Shown: positions 22,048 through 32,444, counted from the stretch's first letter. The stretch is DNA of 64,000 nucleotides from Diploptera punctata (GCA_030220185.1 JASPKZ010000422.1:1685001-1749000); one strand, 5' to 3'. Numbers and translations are program-made. Notes: generated by a model not told the origin, from the letters alone.

Positions 22048-22685
22048 TCTTAGACTATTTAACTCATGCCCCAAATGGGAGTCAATGACCAATCACGTTT
22101 CAATTAATTTTGTTTTACAACCAATCACAGTCTTGTTTCACCTCGATATTTATCTACTTCTGTTTATCATATTGAAGAAAGCTCCTCCTTTTAATATTCT
22201 GGACAGGTCAGAGCTTAATTTTGCATGACTGACTCTCGAACAAATACGTTGAATATAGCAAATAATGAATAGATTCCTTCGAACTACACATTTGATAATT
22301 CTGTGTTCAATAATTGTTTTTAAATAATGATTTTAGGGAGTTGTTTCCTAAAAAAAACATTAATAACCTATAATGTTCGTTATAATATAGAGTTTGATGT
22401 GTTTAATTTTTTCTTCACTAGGTGCATTCTTACAATATTGCGATCCTATTTAGCAATAAATAATATGATCTAGTTGCAGAAGCATCAGCATAACTTAACA
22501 TTTCTCATTTGTTTTCAAACATCGCCGTTTACATTAAATATATACATATTTTAAAATAACTATATTTAAATAATGATTTGTCAGCAAACAGCTTAATTGT
22601 ATTCGTTAAATAGTCCTAACTAATGCAACTCTTGATTTACAAATCCTCTAGATAAATTGGAAATTACTCGTGTCATTACTTATGA
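22048..22685 (+). mobile_element. CCAAT-box element (family K), dispersed copy
   Basis: It begins GACTATTTAACTCATGCCCC, runs through two CCAATCAC motifs (22089 and 22121), CTCCTCCTTTTAATATTCTG, CTAGGTGCATTCTTACAATA and CGTTAAATAGTCCTAAC, and ends in a subterminal hairpin, CTTGATTTACAAATCC...GGAAATTACTCGTGTCATT. The same order occurs three times at 38068-39806. It abuts the SINE D tail. No coding sequence. Confidence 0.75.
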
Positions 22686-22892
22686 TAAATCAGTATGTGT
22701 ATAAAGTAGCAGAGTGATTTATACTAGATTCCATGCAAGACTGGATATGATAGGTGGCATTTAACGTCAATTACCAGTTTGCTATAGTGGGATATAACAC
22801 CGTTTATGTTTGGTGTCTACAAACCTGCGCGTACAAAAATATGTACTACTACCTGGTTTCGTTCCTCTCTTATTAAAAATACTAAACATTCA

Positions 22893-23108
22893 AATCTCGC
22901 AGTTTGTGATTGGACATGATGCACGATTTGGGAATGAAAATAGGGGCATAGGAAAAGCAGAGGGTAAAGCTAATAATGACGTGGTAGGATGTTAACCACC
23001 AGTTGAAGGATGTAAATTGTACAGGGGACAAATGGAAAATATTAACTCAAAATGGGGATGTATGGAGAGCTTATATTCGAGTGGCGATGAACCTCCGGAG
23101 TCGAAAGT
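22893..23108 (+). pseudogene. RTE-type LINE 3' end, decayed
   Basis: Reads HDARFGNENRGIGKAEGKAN, then after frameshifts LKDVNCTGDKWKILTQNG, VWRAYIRVAMNLRSR. Same family as 48272-48516. Confidence 0.6.
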
Positions 23109-23119
23109 GCCAATTAGTT

Positions 23120-23808
23120 TATACGTCGTTCGTTACCTTTACGTTAGCTACCTTTTCTTAATTTTCAAACTTTTGTATTGCTAAAATCTAAACTATGAAT
23201 TTTGTCCTTGTACTCTCTAATAATAAAAATCTGTCTATATTTGATTTGTTCCTAATGTAATTGGAAACTTCACAGATGTTATTTAAATGCAAAAAAAACT
23301 TTAAATGACTACCTGATTGATCAGTTGTACTCAAATCAATTTTTAATCGTTTTATTATTGTTTTATTCTCCTTCTCTGATCAATTTGTTTTTTAATTACG
23401 CCAATTAAGCTTACCAAAGTAAAATTGTTAGTTTTAAATGTAATACTAAACACAGTAAGCTGCATCTTTCTTTATATTGCAGATTGTTGTATCACCTTGG
23501 AGTGGTTTTGAGAAAAAAAAATCCACTTTTTTTTAAGGCTTCAAAAATTAAATATAGGACTTAACTTTGTTACTATGGAATTCGCCTATTATTTTGTCAA
23601 TTATGTATGCGTGAGTGAATTTTTGTCTACTTTAATGTACGTATTGTCTCGGTAGTTGACTCAATTATTTATATAGGGAAGTCCTGTATTGTTCAACTAA
23701 ATGTGTGTGCTATCGAGATTTAAAAATCTACTTCCGATAATTGCTAGGCCGAAGATGTTGTGTAGGACATTTAAATGTATGCCTTCACTTAAAATAAATA
23801 ATAATTTA
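23120..23808. other. AT-rich non-coding DNA
   Basis: No gene or recognised repeat. Confidence 0.45.
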
Positions 23809-24374
23809 AAAAACACGCTTTGTTAGAAAACCGAACTAAAAAAAGGAAAAATAATTTTAATTTCCAACACGCTTGGGATAAAATTAAAGTGGTCAACAAG
23901 AAAATCATCTCCAACACATATAGAATAAAACTAGAGTTATCAACAAAAAGAAAATAATTTTACCATCAAAAGCTTGGGGTGCTCTATATCAATTAATATA
24001 TTTGATTAGAAACAGATATTGGTAAAAGTAAAGTCTCTAAGAAGAAAATAAAAATATCATAAAAAGCACCCCACGCTTTTGATGGTAAAATTATTTTCTT
24101 TTTGTTGATAACTCTAGTTTTATTCTATATGTGTTGGAGACGATTTTTTTTGTTGACCACTTTAATTTTATCCCAAGCGTGTTGGATTTCAAAATTATTT
24201 TTTCATTTTTTAGTTCGGTTTTCTAATAAAGTGTGCTGTTGTAGTTTTTTAAAACTATTATTTACTTTTTATTTTTTAGTTTCAATATTTCACAGAATAA
24301 GACAAAAATGTAAATATCTTTAAATTCGATACTATTGTAGTATGAGCTAAAAGTAATACTCTTCTAAAAAAATC

Positions 24375-24470
24375 CTCCAAGTCGGATTTTAACCAGCGAC
24401 CTATGGATTACTGAAATTATATACCACTAGAGTTCACCACTCTACCAACTGAGCTCTTACAACGATTGAC
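24375..24470 (-). tRNA. tRNA-Tyr-like pseudogene with intron, inside family T element
   Basis: On the minus strand GAGCTCAGTTGGTAGAGTGG is an intact box A/D arm. It is followed by a remnant of the anticodon arm, an intron-like insert (about 20 bases, TATATAATTTCAGTA) and TAGGTCGCTGGTTAAAATCC as T arm/box B. The GTA anticodon followed by an intron and the TAGGTCGCTGGTT arm are tRNA-Tyr hallmarks. The acceptor ends do not pair, so it is a promoter-bearing derivative rather than a functional tRNA. Confidence 0.6.
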
Positions 24471-24527
24471 TAAAAAGTTGACAAGTCCACAACCTATTAT
24501 AGCAGTTTTCATTTTTTTTGTTTGTTT

Positions 24528-25170
24528 TGATTTTCTGATGATTCTGGCCAGGATTTTAGAAACAAAATATGAAATTATTGCATTGTTATGGGTCCTTTAC
24601 AAGTATACAAAGTTTCAAGTCGATCCAATGTTTCTAAGTGGGGGAAAATCTTGTTCTAAGATTTCATTACATAGATACAAAGACACTTTTTTTTTATTTT
24701 CTGACAATTCTGGCCAGGATTTTAGAAACAAATATGAAAATATTGTATTGCCACATGTCCTTTACAAGTATACAAAGTTTCAAGTCGATCCAATGTTTCT
24801 AAGTGGGTGAAAATCGTGTTCAAGGATTCCGTTACATAGATACAAGACACTTTTTTTTATTTTCTGATGATTCTGGCCAGGATTTTAGAAAATAAATAAG
24901 ATTTTATTATATTGTCACGGGTCCTTTACAAGTATACAAAGTTTCAATTCGATCCAATGTTTCTAAGTGGGTGAAAATCGTGTTCAAAGATTCCGTTACA
25001 TTATATACAGACACTTTTTTTGATTTTCTGAAGATTCTGGCCAGGATTTTAGAAAAAAAATGAAACTATTGTATTGTCACGGGTCCTTTACAAGTATACA
25101 CAGTTTCAAGTCGATCCAATGATTTTAAGTGGGTGAAAATCGCGTTGAAAAAATTTCGTTAGATAGATAG
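24528..25170 (+). repeat. Four tandem ~165-bp units
   Basis: CTGGCCAGGATTTTAG recurs at 24544, 24710, 24873 and 25038. Each is followed by GTCCTTTACAAGTATACA, AAGTTTCAAGTCGATCCAAT and AAGTGGGTGAAAATCGTGTT. Two units of the same kind lie inverted at 43500-43830. The array ends in five GATA repeats. Confidence 0.92.
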
Positions 25171-25211
25171 ATAGATAGATAGAGGTCAAGCTAATATAAA
25201 GCGTGTAAAAA

Positions 25212-25900
25212 TGGGACGTCTCTTTTGAAACTAGATATTTTTCTATTACAGTATATCAAATATTGCTCCATGCGTTTGCCTAATACTCTTCACAGTTATC
25301 AATGTGAAGTATAAAACGTTTTAATGTGAATCCAGCTAAATGTGAGCGCTTCTCAGATTCTGGAGTATTCTCATTAGGCCTATTTATTTATTAATTTATT
25401 TGGTCTGCAAATGAAGCGGTTAAACTGAAATTTGTATAGTGATATGCTGGAATTCAATTTCTCATCTAGTTTAATTAAATGTGTCTGACAGCAGTGAAAA
25501 CAGTGCACAACAATACTTTACTGTTTTGTATTGTTAGCTTTATAATTGAAGAGTTGAATGGAATATGGGCATAAATCATGTTTTGCCCCTTTTTCGTTCA
25601 AAGCATTTTTGGACTCGCCATTTTGTAGTTGATCAGCCTGAAAACGTTTGTGTCGATATCTCGATTACAGCAGGTTCAGCAGCTGATTCTACCAATTAAA
25701 ATAAATAACATTGTTATGCATTTAGTTGTATGTCAGTTGCTAATATCTCAAAACGTATAGGCTATATTTTGATAGTGCCCATATTCCATTCAACTCCTCA
25801 ATTATGATTACGATTCATAATATCTTGTAGGTGAGTTAATAGTAACTCCTACTTATAACCAGGTTCTTCTAACTCCACTTATCATCATCATCTGCATTCG
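25212..25900. other. Non-coding DNA with an imperfect internal inverted repeat
   Basis: CCATATTCCATTCAACTCCTCAATTAT near 25780 mirrors ATAATTGAAGAGTTGAATGGAATATGG near 25540, giving a wide foldback of about 25-bp arms. No gene is seen. Confidence 0.5.
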
Positions 25901-25905
25901 TGGAT

Positions 25906-26125
25906 TAGGTATGTTGACCCGTTCCGACTTTAGCCCATCTCTTTCTAGGTCTGTCCACATCTCGGGTGCCTTTAGGTTTGTATTTTGTTATTTGTTTTGG
26001 ATATCTATCTTCATTCATTCTATCTATGTGTTGCTTCCATTTTTGTCTATATGTATATATTTGATCAGTTATTGCAAATATTTCAAGTTCCTGTCTTATT
26101 CTGTGTTCTTGATTCTGTCCTCCAC
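25906..26125 (-). pseudogene. LINE reverse transcriptase C-terminal fragment
   Basis: One minus-strand frame reads about 70 codons without a stop: EHRIRQELEIFAITDQIYTY, RQKWKQHIDRMNEDRYPKQI, TKYKPKGTRDVDRPRKRWAK and a TAA (complement of 25906-25908). The W..H..RM...R.P....Y.P.G.R...RP..RW pattern is the conserved C-terminal tail of many insect non-LTR elements, here of a type different from 48272-48516. It is 5' truncated and unusually intact. Confidence 0.75.
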
Positions 26126-26129
26126 TTAT

Positions 26130-27080
26130 TCAAACTCTATTTTTTTTTATTTGTGATATTTAATCATCCCTTCTCTATCAATTTCACACATAAAAATAGT
26201 ACATTTTGTGGTCATAAAATGTTATTAATCCCTTTTCCTCAAACACTATTGTTATGAATTTGGTAGTATAAAAAAACTGAAGTGAGTTTTCCTAAAAAAA
26301 AGAGAGGGAGAGAGAGGAGAAGGAGGAGAGTTAGAACAATATGGTTCGAATACTTGACATCACCTATATTTTGTGTAATGTGGCATAAATTTAAGTAATT
26401 TACCTTAATTATGTCAATTATTTTTCTACGTTTTTATTAAAATGTCACGCAGGAAGTGCGTAAACTAAGCCATTTGCTCGGCAAGTAGAAGTTATAATCC
26501 CATTTTACTGCTTCACGGAATGTACGCCTATATTTCTTTCTTTTTTTTTTAAACTGGAGAAACTCAATGTTTGATGCCGGGTTATTTAAAAGAGTCGGAC
26601 AGCAATGAAAACATATCATGCATAAGGTAATTTATTACCTCTTTGCAAATTGTTGTTTGACATACCTATATAATAATACCTACTGATTAATTTTTCCATT
26701 ACTACATTAAATATATATAATAGATTAAACTAATGTATCTTTATATGATAAATTATCAATTTAAGGGTTAAATCCATGTTATGATATACTTTGCGACAGA
26801 CCCGTCAATTCTTAATTTCGGTACCATTTCTAATGGTAGGCTGCCTTTATGTTTAGAATCCCTTCCTCGGTTTATTTTAATAACATATAACTGAGTTTCG
26901 TTGTGAAGCATCGAACATTGCGATCGCTAGAGCGAGTTATAAATTTTCGTTTCAGGTGAATTCCTACACCTAATGATGGTTAACGAACTAGACATGATTT
27001 TTTTTAAATTAATTGCTATATGCCAATTTTGTTTTTGGATGAAATTAGAAATTGCAGCCGCCAGAGCGTTAACGGCATGG
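26130..27080. other. AT-rich non-coding DNA
   Basis: A purine-rich AGAGAG tract lies near 26300-26330. No gene or known repeat. Confidence 0.45.
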
Positions 27081-27081
27081 T

Positions 27082-27172
27082 TATTTAAAAAAATCGACAC
27101 CTGTACTGCGACTTGAATCCGAGACCTCTAAGGTTCAAATCCCAGTATAGGTGTTAATTTATTTTTCAAATA
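27082..27172. mobile_element. Palindromic tRNA-like repeat
   Basis: ATCGACACCTGTACTGCGACTTGAATCC is followed by its imperfect inverted copy GGTTCAAATCCCAGTATAGGTGTTAATTT with an 11-base loop. The right arm holds a box B-like GGTTCAAATCCC, so a small tRNA-derived sequence is present in both orientations. Confidence 0.6.
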
Positions 27173-27437
27173 ATATTTGATTTGCATTGCTAATATCAAA
27201 ACTGTATTATACACTGTATACAGGCTATATGTAAATTTTTCGGTGCTTACTAGAAAGAATTGGCGAAGATGTGTAACAATTTTTCAGAAATATTTACATG
27301 AGAACAACCTCAATTGCTTCATTCCTTTAGAATTCTTTAATAAACCAATGTATTTCGAGAATATATTGTTCTATTCATTTTTTAAAAGTTTTATCTTATT
27401 ATTTTAAATAATTATGTTGCATATTGGGCTTTTTATC

Positions 27438-27810
27438 TCTATATTTTCCTTAGGCGGCTCCGTGGCGCAAGCGGTTAGACGCTCGCCTCTCATCTCTGGG
27501 TCCTGAGATCGAGTCTCGGATACTCCATGTGAGTTTCGTGGTGGACGAAACGGAGCTTGGGCAGGTTTTTCTCGGGGTTTCTCCCGTTTTCCCCTGCCAT
27601 AAATTTAATTCCGCCATTTCTACATACTCATCTCATCCATTTCGTCTCATTTCATTCATCCGCCCCTGTGACGGTGCGTCAGGAGTGGTCGGCCGGCACC
27701 CTTGTCGTTCACAGACCTCTATAAATATACGGGCTTCATCTTATCTCATCCCTCGACCCGACCCTTTGTTGGACACGAATTGAGGATATAAAAAATCTAT
27801 ATTTTCCTTA
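27438..27810 (+). mobile_element. SINE family C, full length with 15-bp target duplication
   Basis: The SINE occupies 27453-27795. The direct repeat TCTATATTTTCCTTA flanks it exactly (27438-27452 and 27796-27810), which is a clear LINE-mediated target-site duplication. The head has box A-like TGGCGCAAGCGGTTAGACGC and box B-like GAGATCGAGTCTC. The body matches 14679-14998, and the tail is an A-rich GATATAAAAAA. Confidence 0.95.
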
Positions 27811-28485
27811 TATTCCTTCGTTTGTCTATTTTAATACTTTTCTTACACAAACACGAGGAGAAGCGCACACCCAGGCCCAGGATGGAGATTTAACATCATC
27901 TGGGATACTCCGCCGAGAATCGAATACAGATCTATGGATCAAGCTACGGCGACGGGCTGTTAATGAAGCTTCGGTAAATTATTTCTAAGTTGAACTTGAT
28001 TAGTAAAATACACAACATTCGAAAGCTCACTTTAATTGAGGGCAGTGAAGTTGTGGTTGTAAGAACAAAGGAAAATATTGGCTTGGGAAATAAGTTCAAG
28101 GTTGCAGCATAGAGTTAATTTAATTGTTATTCAAGTTCCGCTACATTTTGTATGTTTACTGTACTTAAAACTACCTTGTACAGGTATACACAGTCAGTGC
28201 AAACAGTTTAACTCTATTTTCTGAAGGGGTACGATGGCAATTATTATCTATCGTTAAGTAAATATATATAAAAATATGGGATTGTGCATAACATTTAAAT
28301 TTAGAGCATTTTCAGTCTAATTTTTATTGTAAAAATCCAATTTTTACGAGTCTTCATTCTTATAAAACTATTTATATTATGAACTAGGACAATTATTTTT
28401 AGCGTGTAGATACATACTGAGAATCCTAGAGTTTTACTGGTTTATATGAACTATTTTTTTGTTCAGGTTGTCGTAGGACATTTGT
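27811..28485. other. Non-coding DNA, nothing recognised
   Basis: No gene. A mildly GC-richer 80 bp near 27860-27960 has no recognisable similarity. Confidence 0.4.
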
Positions 28486-28489
28486 AACA

Positions 28490-28700
28490 TTGCCACTGGT
28501 GTAATTATAACCTTCTGAGGTTGGGGCGCCTGGAAGGTGCAGTTATGTTACCCCGGTGATGGGTGATAAATGATAACGTAGAGCCAGGTGAGACCTTCAA
28601 TGTAACTTAACCTAAATTCCAGACCAATGGGCGACCACAGCACCCTTTAATAATTTTCTGTGGTCTGACTGGGAAACGAACCCGATAATCAAAGCAATTA
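28490..28700 (-). mobile_element. SINE family F, inverted copy with decayed head
   Basis: GAGGTTGGGGCGCCTGGAAG, GTTATGTTACCCCGGTGATG and, further right, CTGACTGGGAAACGAACCCG read on the minus strand as the F body preceded by a box B-like CGGGTTCGTTTCCCAGTC. The same organisation is at 46500-46738. Confidence 0.65.
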
Positions 28701-29290
28701 ATCATGTTTTGAAAGAGGTTATTTATATTTGTGAATGATTTGAAAATTTGTTTCGGTTAAGGATGCATGAAGAGCTTACCCTGATTTTCTACGAACATGA
28801 ACCAGGGGATTTGTTGATAATTATGTAACTTCAAATACATCAAATATCTTAAGAGTTAAATACACCGTTACTTTTAAACAATTTTGAATTAATCTTTTCG
28901 ATAGTAAGGCTTTACTTCTGCTATTAGAAAACTAATATTTAACGAGTTTCAAAAGAGAAGACAACATTGATTGCTAACCCTTTACAGAGTGGCAATTAAA
29001 TACAACGATGACATTTATCTTGGTATATAGGAGCTACAATCTGGAGAAAAAAAAAAAAACCCTTTCATTTTGTATCCAGAAGTCTATTCTGACCCATTAT
29101 TACGTAACCGTTCCTGTATTTAAGAGTATTTTGATTAATTTATTAAATTAGAATTTAAAATAATATTGCTGACAGTAGTATAATGTGTCCAATGTAAAAT
29201 ATTTTTCCTCCATAAAAAATATTTTGAAGGTTTAATACTCTAAAGATTACAAATAAATTCGAATTTTGACATATTTCTTTGATAAAAACT
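28701..29290. other. Non-coding DNA, nothing recognised
   Basis: AT-rich, no gene. Confidence 0.4.
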
Positions 29291-29295
29291 GTAAG

Positions 29296-29592
29296 GTTAT
29301 CCCCACTAGTACAGACCTCAGTAGGTCCTTGCGATAGTAGGAGGTTAAGGCTCCCATTTTCTAGATATAATCTCTGCGATATGTTAGCCGGGTTGCCAGC
29401 CTCCATGAAAGCTCCATTTACCGTCAGAATAAAAGTCTGATACTCATTTCCTTTAGAGGCTGAGTCGACCTCAAGGCTTGGTGTCGCCAGAAGGTTTTAG
29501 CTCGGTTTAAAAATTCTGATCCCACTAGTGCTCTATTCCCCAATCTTCCGTCTTGTAGTGTGTTGCCGTAACCAACTGCGCGAGAAATCCGC
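29296..29592 (-). mobile_element. SINE family B, decayed copy
   Basis: On the minus strand, CACACTACAAGACGG (head), a blurred box B, then TTTAAACCGAGCTAAAACCT, GAGTATCAGACTTTTATTCT, ACCCGGCTAACATATC and GGGAGCCTTAACCTCCTACT match 18521-18832 with many substitutions. Confidence 0.8.
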
Positions 29593-29761
29593 ATCATATA
29601 GTCTGTTATTCTATTGGCCCCTACCGCTCCTCAAAGTAACAATGTGGCAGGTTGTCTTTCCAGCTACTTCGATTTTCTGTTTTTCTTGTAATCTGAGATA
29701 TTAGCATTTTTCAGTCATTTTTTGGATGTGTTGATATATAGACCATATATGCGCGTGTGTG

Positions 29762-29850
29762 TGAGGGGCGGTAACACACTAACGTATAGAGATTGAGGTC
29801 CCGGGTTCAAATCCCGGTTCAGACATTTTTTACTTTCATGATTTTATATT
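29762..29850 (+). mobile_element. Small tRNA-like retroposon (family E)
   Basis: GGGGCGGTAACACACTAACG, then the strong box B GGGTTCAAATCCCGGTTCAG followed by ACATTTTTTACTTTCATG. Box B and tail match 19100-19180. An AT run follows. Confidence 0.6.
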
Positions 29851-29997
29851 CGGTATATATATATATATATATATTCATTCATTCATAGTGTCCTGTCCAA
29901 GAGCAGGTTTTCAGTGCAAACTCAGCATTCTCCACTCATTCCTTGACTCAGCTTTCCTTTTTTTGTATCCGCATAGAAACCATTTATTTTTATATAA

Positions 29998-30222
29998 TCA
30001 ATTGAGTTGGTGTTTACTTGATGAAAATCCATATTCATTAATTAAATAAAAATAAAACTTAGTTTTGATTTTGATATTTATTAAGATAACACAATTCATA
30101 ATTTGTTAACATGTCTGAAGAAGGTACAGTGTACCGAAATAGCTGTCACTAAATATATCTTAATAAATATGAAAATCAAATAAAACTAAGTTTTATTTTT
30201 ATTTAATTAATATTTTCATATA
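29998..30222. mobile_element. Palindromic element (family P) with hammerhead-like core
   Basis: Arms ATTAATTAAATAAAAATAAAACTTAG and TTTGATATTTATTAAGATA recur inverted on the right side (TATCTTAATAAATATGAAAA, AACTAAGTTTTATTTTTATTTAATTAAT). The centre holds CTGAAGA, A, the hairpin GGTAC-AGT-GTACC, then GAAA (30115-30139). A second copy, partly deleted, is at 35727-35890. The left flank AATCAATTGAGTTGGTGTTT is shared by both copies. Confidence 0.75.
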
Positions 30223-30240
30223 GTCTATCATCTGATGTCT

Positions 30241-30244
<4 letters not shown>

Positions 30245-30271
<27 letters not shown>
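30245..30271 (+). repeat. (TG)n microsatellite
   Basis: Pure GT repeat of about 27 bases. Confidence 0.95.
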
Positions 30272-30273
<2 letters not shown>

Positions 30274-30277
30274 TAAA

Positions 30278-30592
30278 CTCCATGGCTCAACAGGGCTAGA
30301 AAGCCCTTGTTTTATAATCCGATTGCTGGCCTCACATTCACATGCGTTAATCACAAAGATTGACATGTGGTCACCGTGTCGGGTCCCCCAGCCGTTATAT
30401 CTGGTTTTCTCAACATCGAGCCGCTACTTATTGTAGCTACTCGAATTCCTTACGATGCCGGGTAGGCACCGGTCCCATATTGGCCGAATTTCCATGAGAA
30501 ATTGTCTTCCTCCATGGAGACTCGAACCAGGGTAAGTCCCGTCGCACTGCACCGATGTACCGTGCCCTAAGGCGCTCGGCTAAAGCACGATA
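30278..30592 (-). mobile_element. SINE family A, nearly full length
   Basis: Matches 13921-14244 throughout (GTCGGGTCCCCCAGCCGTTA, CCGGTCCCATATTGGCCGAA). On the minus strand the head reads CGTGCTTTAGCCGAGCGCCT as box A region and GGTTCGAGTCTCC as box B. Confidence 0.85.
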
Positions 30593-30594
30593 CA

Positions 30595-30965
30595 TAATGT
30601 TTATTTTACCAACCCTTAAAGAAATCTAGTTACAGATCTCAGGAAGAGCATCTTGGAAGTTTAAATTTTTATCAGATTTATTGTTATCGGTCTTATCTCT
30701 AACCCATAGATGTCATTTGACAATTGCTACTATTTTATAGAATTTGTTTTCTGTTTCTGTTTTTGTCACATAAAGTTTAAATAAATATAGATAATTTTTT
30801 AAATTTATTTGCCTTAATAAAAGCTACTTATTCCTTATTTACATAAAATATCTATAGTCTATGTACTGTATATAGTACATTTGATCATGCAGTTTGTATA
30901 ATTATAAGTGTGTGTTTATTTCGAAGGTCGCCAAAATGTTTTCACAACATTTATTTTGATTTTTG
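30595..30965. other. AT-rich non-coding DNA
   Basis: Nothing recognised. Confidence 0.4.
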
Positions 30966-30969
30966 GTCA

Positions 30970-31290
30970 TTCCATCCATCCATAGTAATTCTGCTCGAGG
31001 GCAGGTCTTTCACTGCAATCATAGCATTTTATGCTATGCTTTGCAGCTTTACTAGGAATTGTAGGTGTGGTAGCTTCCCGTTGCTTTCCACACCGGTGAA
31101 GGATGATGATGATATTGGTAAGTATGATGATGATCGGATGATTTTCGGGGACCGTTCGGCCCTAAGCATCCTGGCATTTGTCTTACAGGTGAGGAAAAAC
31201 CGCGAAAAAACCTTACCCAGGAGCCTGTCCCGACCGGGAATTGAACCCAGGCCCGCTGCGTTACCAGGCAGAGACCACAGCGGTGGACTT
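30970..31290 (-). mobile_element. SINE family D, full length
   Basis: On the minus strand the head CCACCGCTGTGGTCTCTGCC leads to box B GGGTTCAATTCCCGGTCGGG, then the body and the terminal ATTACTATGGATGGATGG. It is one of the most complete copies and defines the ~320-bp family. Confidence 0.9.
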
Positions 31291-31294
31291 TTTG

Positions 31295-32118
31295 ATCATT
31301 AGTATTTTAATTTTCCTGGGTTTTTTGTTCGATTTACAGAAAATTCTGACAAGTGTGCATACAGTAGACTTCACTAAACTGAAATCATAACGAAACATAG
31401 ATTTGAGTTGCGTTCTACTACCATAAGACATGTAAGTGGAAAGTTTATTGTTGCAGCGAGGTACTTTGCACTGTCAAATGACGTCATAGAATAAGCGATA
31501 CATATTAATATTTAAATCACTTTTAGTTATGCGTTAAGTACTTTCGCTACCGAGTACGTCACTGGATTGCGTGTTTTAAGCTTGGGGGGGGGGATTCAAG
31601 AAACTGTAGGAAGCAGGTCAATGTTGGTACGCCGCGCCGCCATGATAATTCAGCTGTAGATGCATTTCGTCCAGTGGCGGATTTAGTTTCCTGAACATCC
31701 AAGCAAGTAAGCGTAAAATTCATGTACCCTCTTTCAACACTCCAAATAGGTTATCCACTATAATTATGGAAAATATAGCCTCCTTGATATAGAAGGAAGA
31801 GGTACCGTAAGAGAAATGTATAACATTGCCAATATCAATGAACTGGTGCACATGCGAATACATAAATTGCACAACCACATTGATAGATTAGATCAGGGAT
31901 TTTCATCTTCATACTGCTGGTTGGTACTTTCAACCGCCAAAATCTGAACTGCCAAAAGTTAAATAAGCCAAGAAAAAAAATCATAGGCAATTACTATAGT
32001 AAAATATGTTTCATTTATTAATCGTTGATAGAAATTTGTGATCTGTACCTTTTTAATTTTTTAGCGGGTCTCAGTTCGGTGGGATAAGTTAGATATTCGT
32101 TAATTGTAGGAACGTAAT
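31295..32118. other. Non-coding DNA with a possible transposon-end motif
   Basis: CCAGTGGCGGATTTAG near 31671 resembles the terminus of some hAT-type elements, but no matching inverted end was found nearby. The GC-richer patch 31590-31690 has no coding similarity. Confidence 0.3.
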
Positions 32119-32120
32119 AT

Positions 32121-32440
32121 CATCCATCCATAGTACTTCTGCCCGGGGGTAGGTCTTTCACTGCAATCATAGCACGTTCATGCTATGCAGCTTTACTGTG
32201 GTTGCTTCCCGTTGCTTTCACACCGGTGAAGGATTCTGATGATGATAAGAATGGTGATTATGATGATGGCCATATGATTTCGGGGACCGTTTGGGCCTTA
32301 AAGTTTTCCTGACATTTGTCTTACAGGTAAGAAAAAACCCGATAAGAAACCTCACCCAGAAATACTGTCCCAACCGGGGATCGAACCCGGGCCCGTTGCG
32401 TGACAAGGCAGCACGCTACCTCGAGATCACAACGGTGGAC
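32121..32440 (-). mobile_element. SINE family D, full length
   Basis: Complete from the minus-strand head CCACCGTTGTGATCTCGAGG and box B GGGTTCGATCCCCGGTTGGG to the ATCCATCCATAGTACTTCTG end. It lacks about 20 bases of the body near 32185. Confidence 0.9.
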
Positions 32441-32444
32441 GAAC

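Larger units (their letters stand above)
23812..25210 (+). mobile_element. Composite element (family T): long hairpin, tRNA-Tyr-like module, 165-bp tandem units
   Basis: Three modules recur together and inverted at 43477-44372, so they form one mobile unit. Module 1 is a long hairpin: arms 23812-23975 and 24062-24237 are inverted copies (AACACGCTTTGTTAGAAAAC, CCAACACGCTTGGGATAAAAT, TTTTACCATCAAAAGC), with a loop of about 86 bp. Module 2 (24375-24470, minus) is a tRNA-Tyr-like sequence. Module 3 (24528-25170) is four tandem units of 163-166 bp, followed by (GATA)n. The shared end in both copies is AGGTCAAGCTAATATAAAGC then GTGTAAAA. No transposase or RT is encoded. The class is unknown. Confidence 0.8.

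Noticed and set aside
24544..25170. CRISPR-like or gene-like interpretation of the regular array
   Set aside because: Units are 165 bp, repeated over their whole length with no unique spacers, in an insect genome: a plain tandem repeat.
26000..26257. Hydrophobic plus-strand frames resembling membrane proteins
   Set aside because: Antisense shadow of the LINE tail and AT-rich flank.
31671..31690. hAT-like terminus CAGTGGCGGATTTAG
   Set aside because: No inverted partner or 8-bp target duplication found; noted only as a trace.
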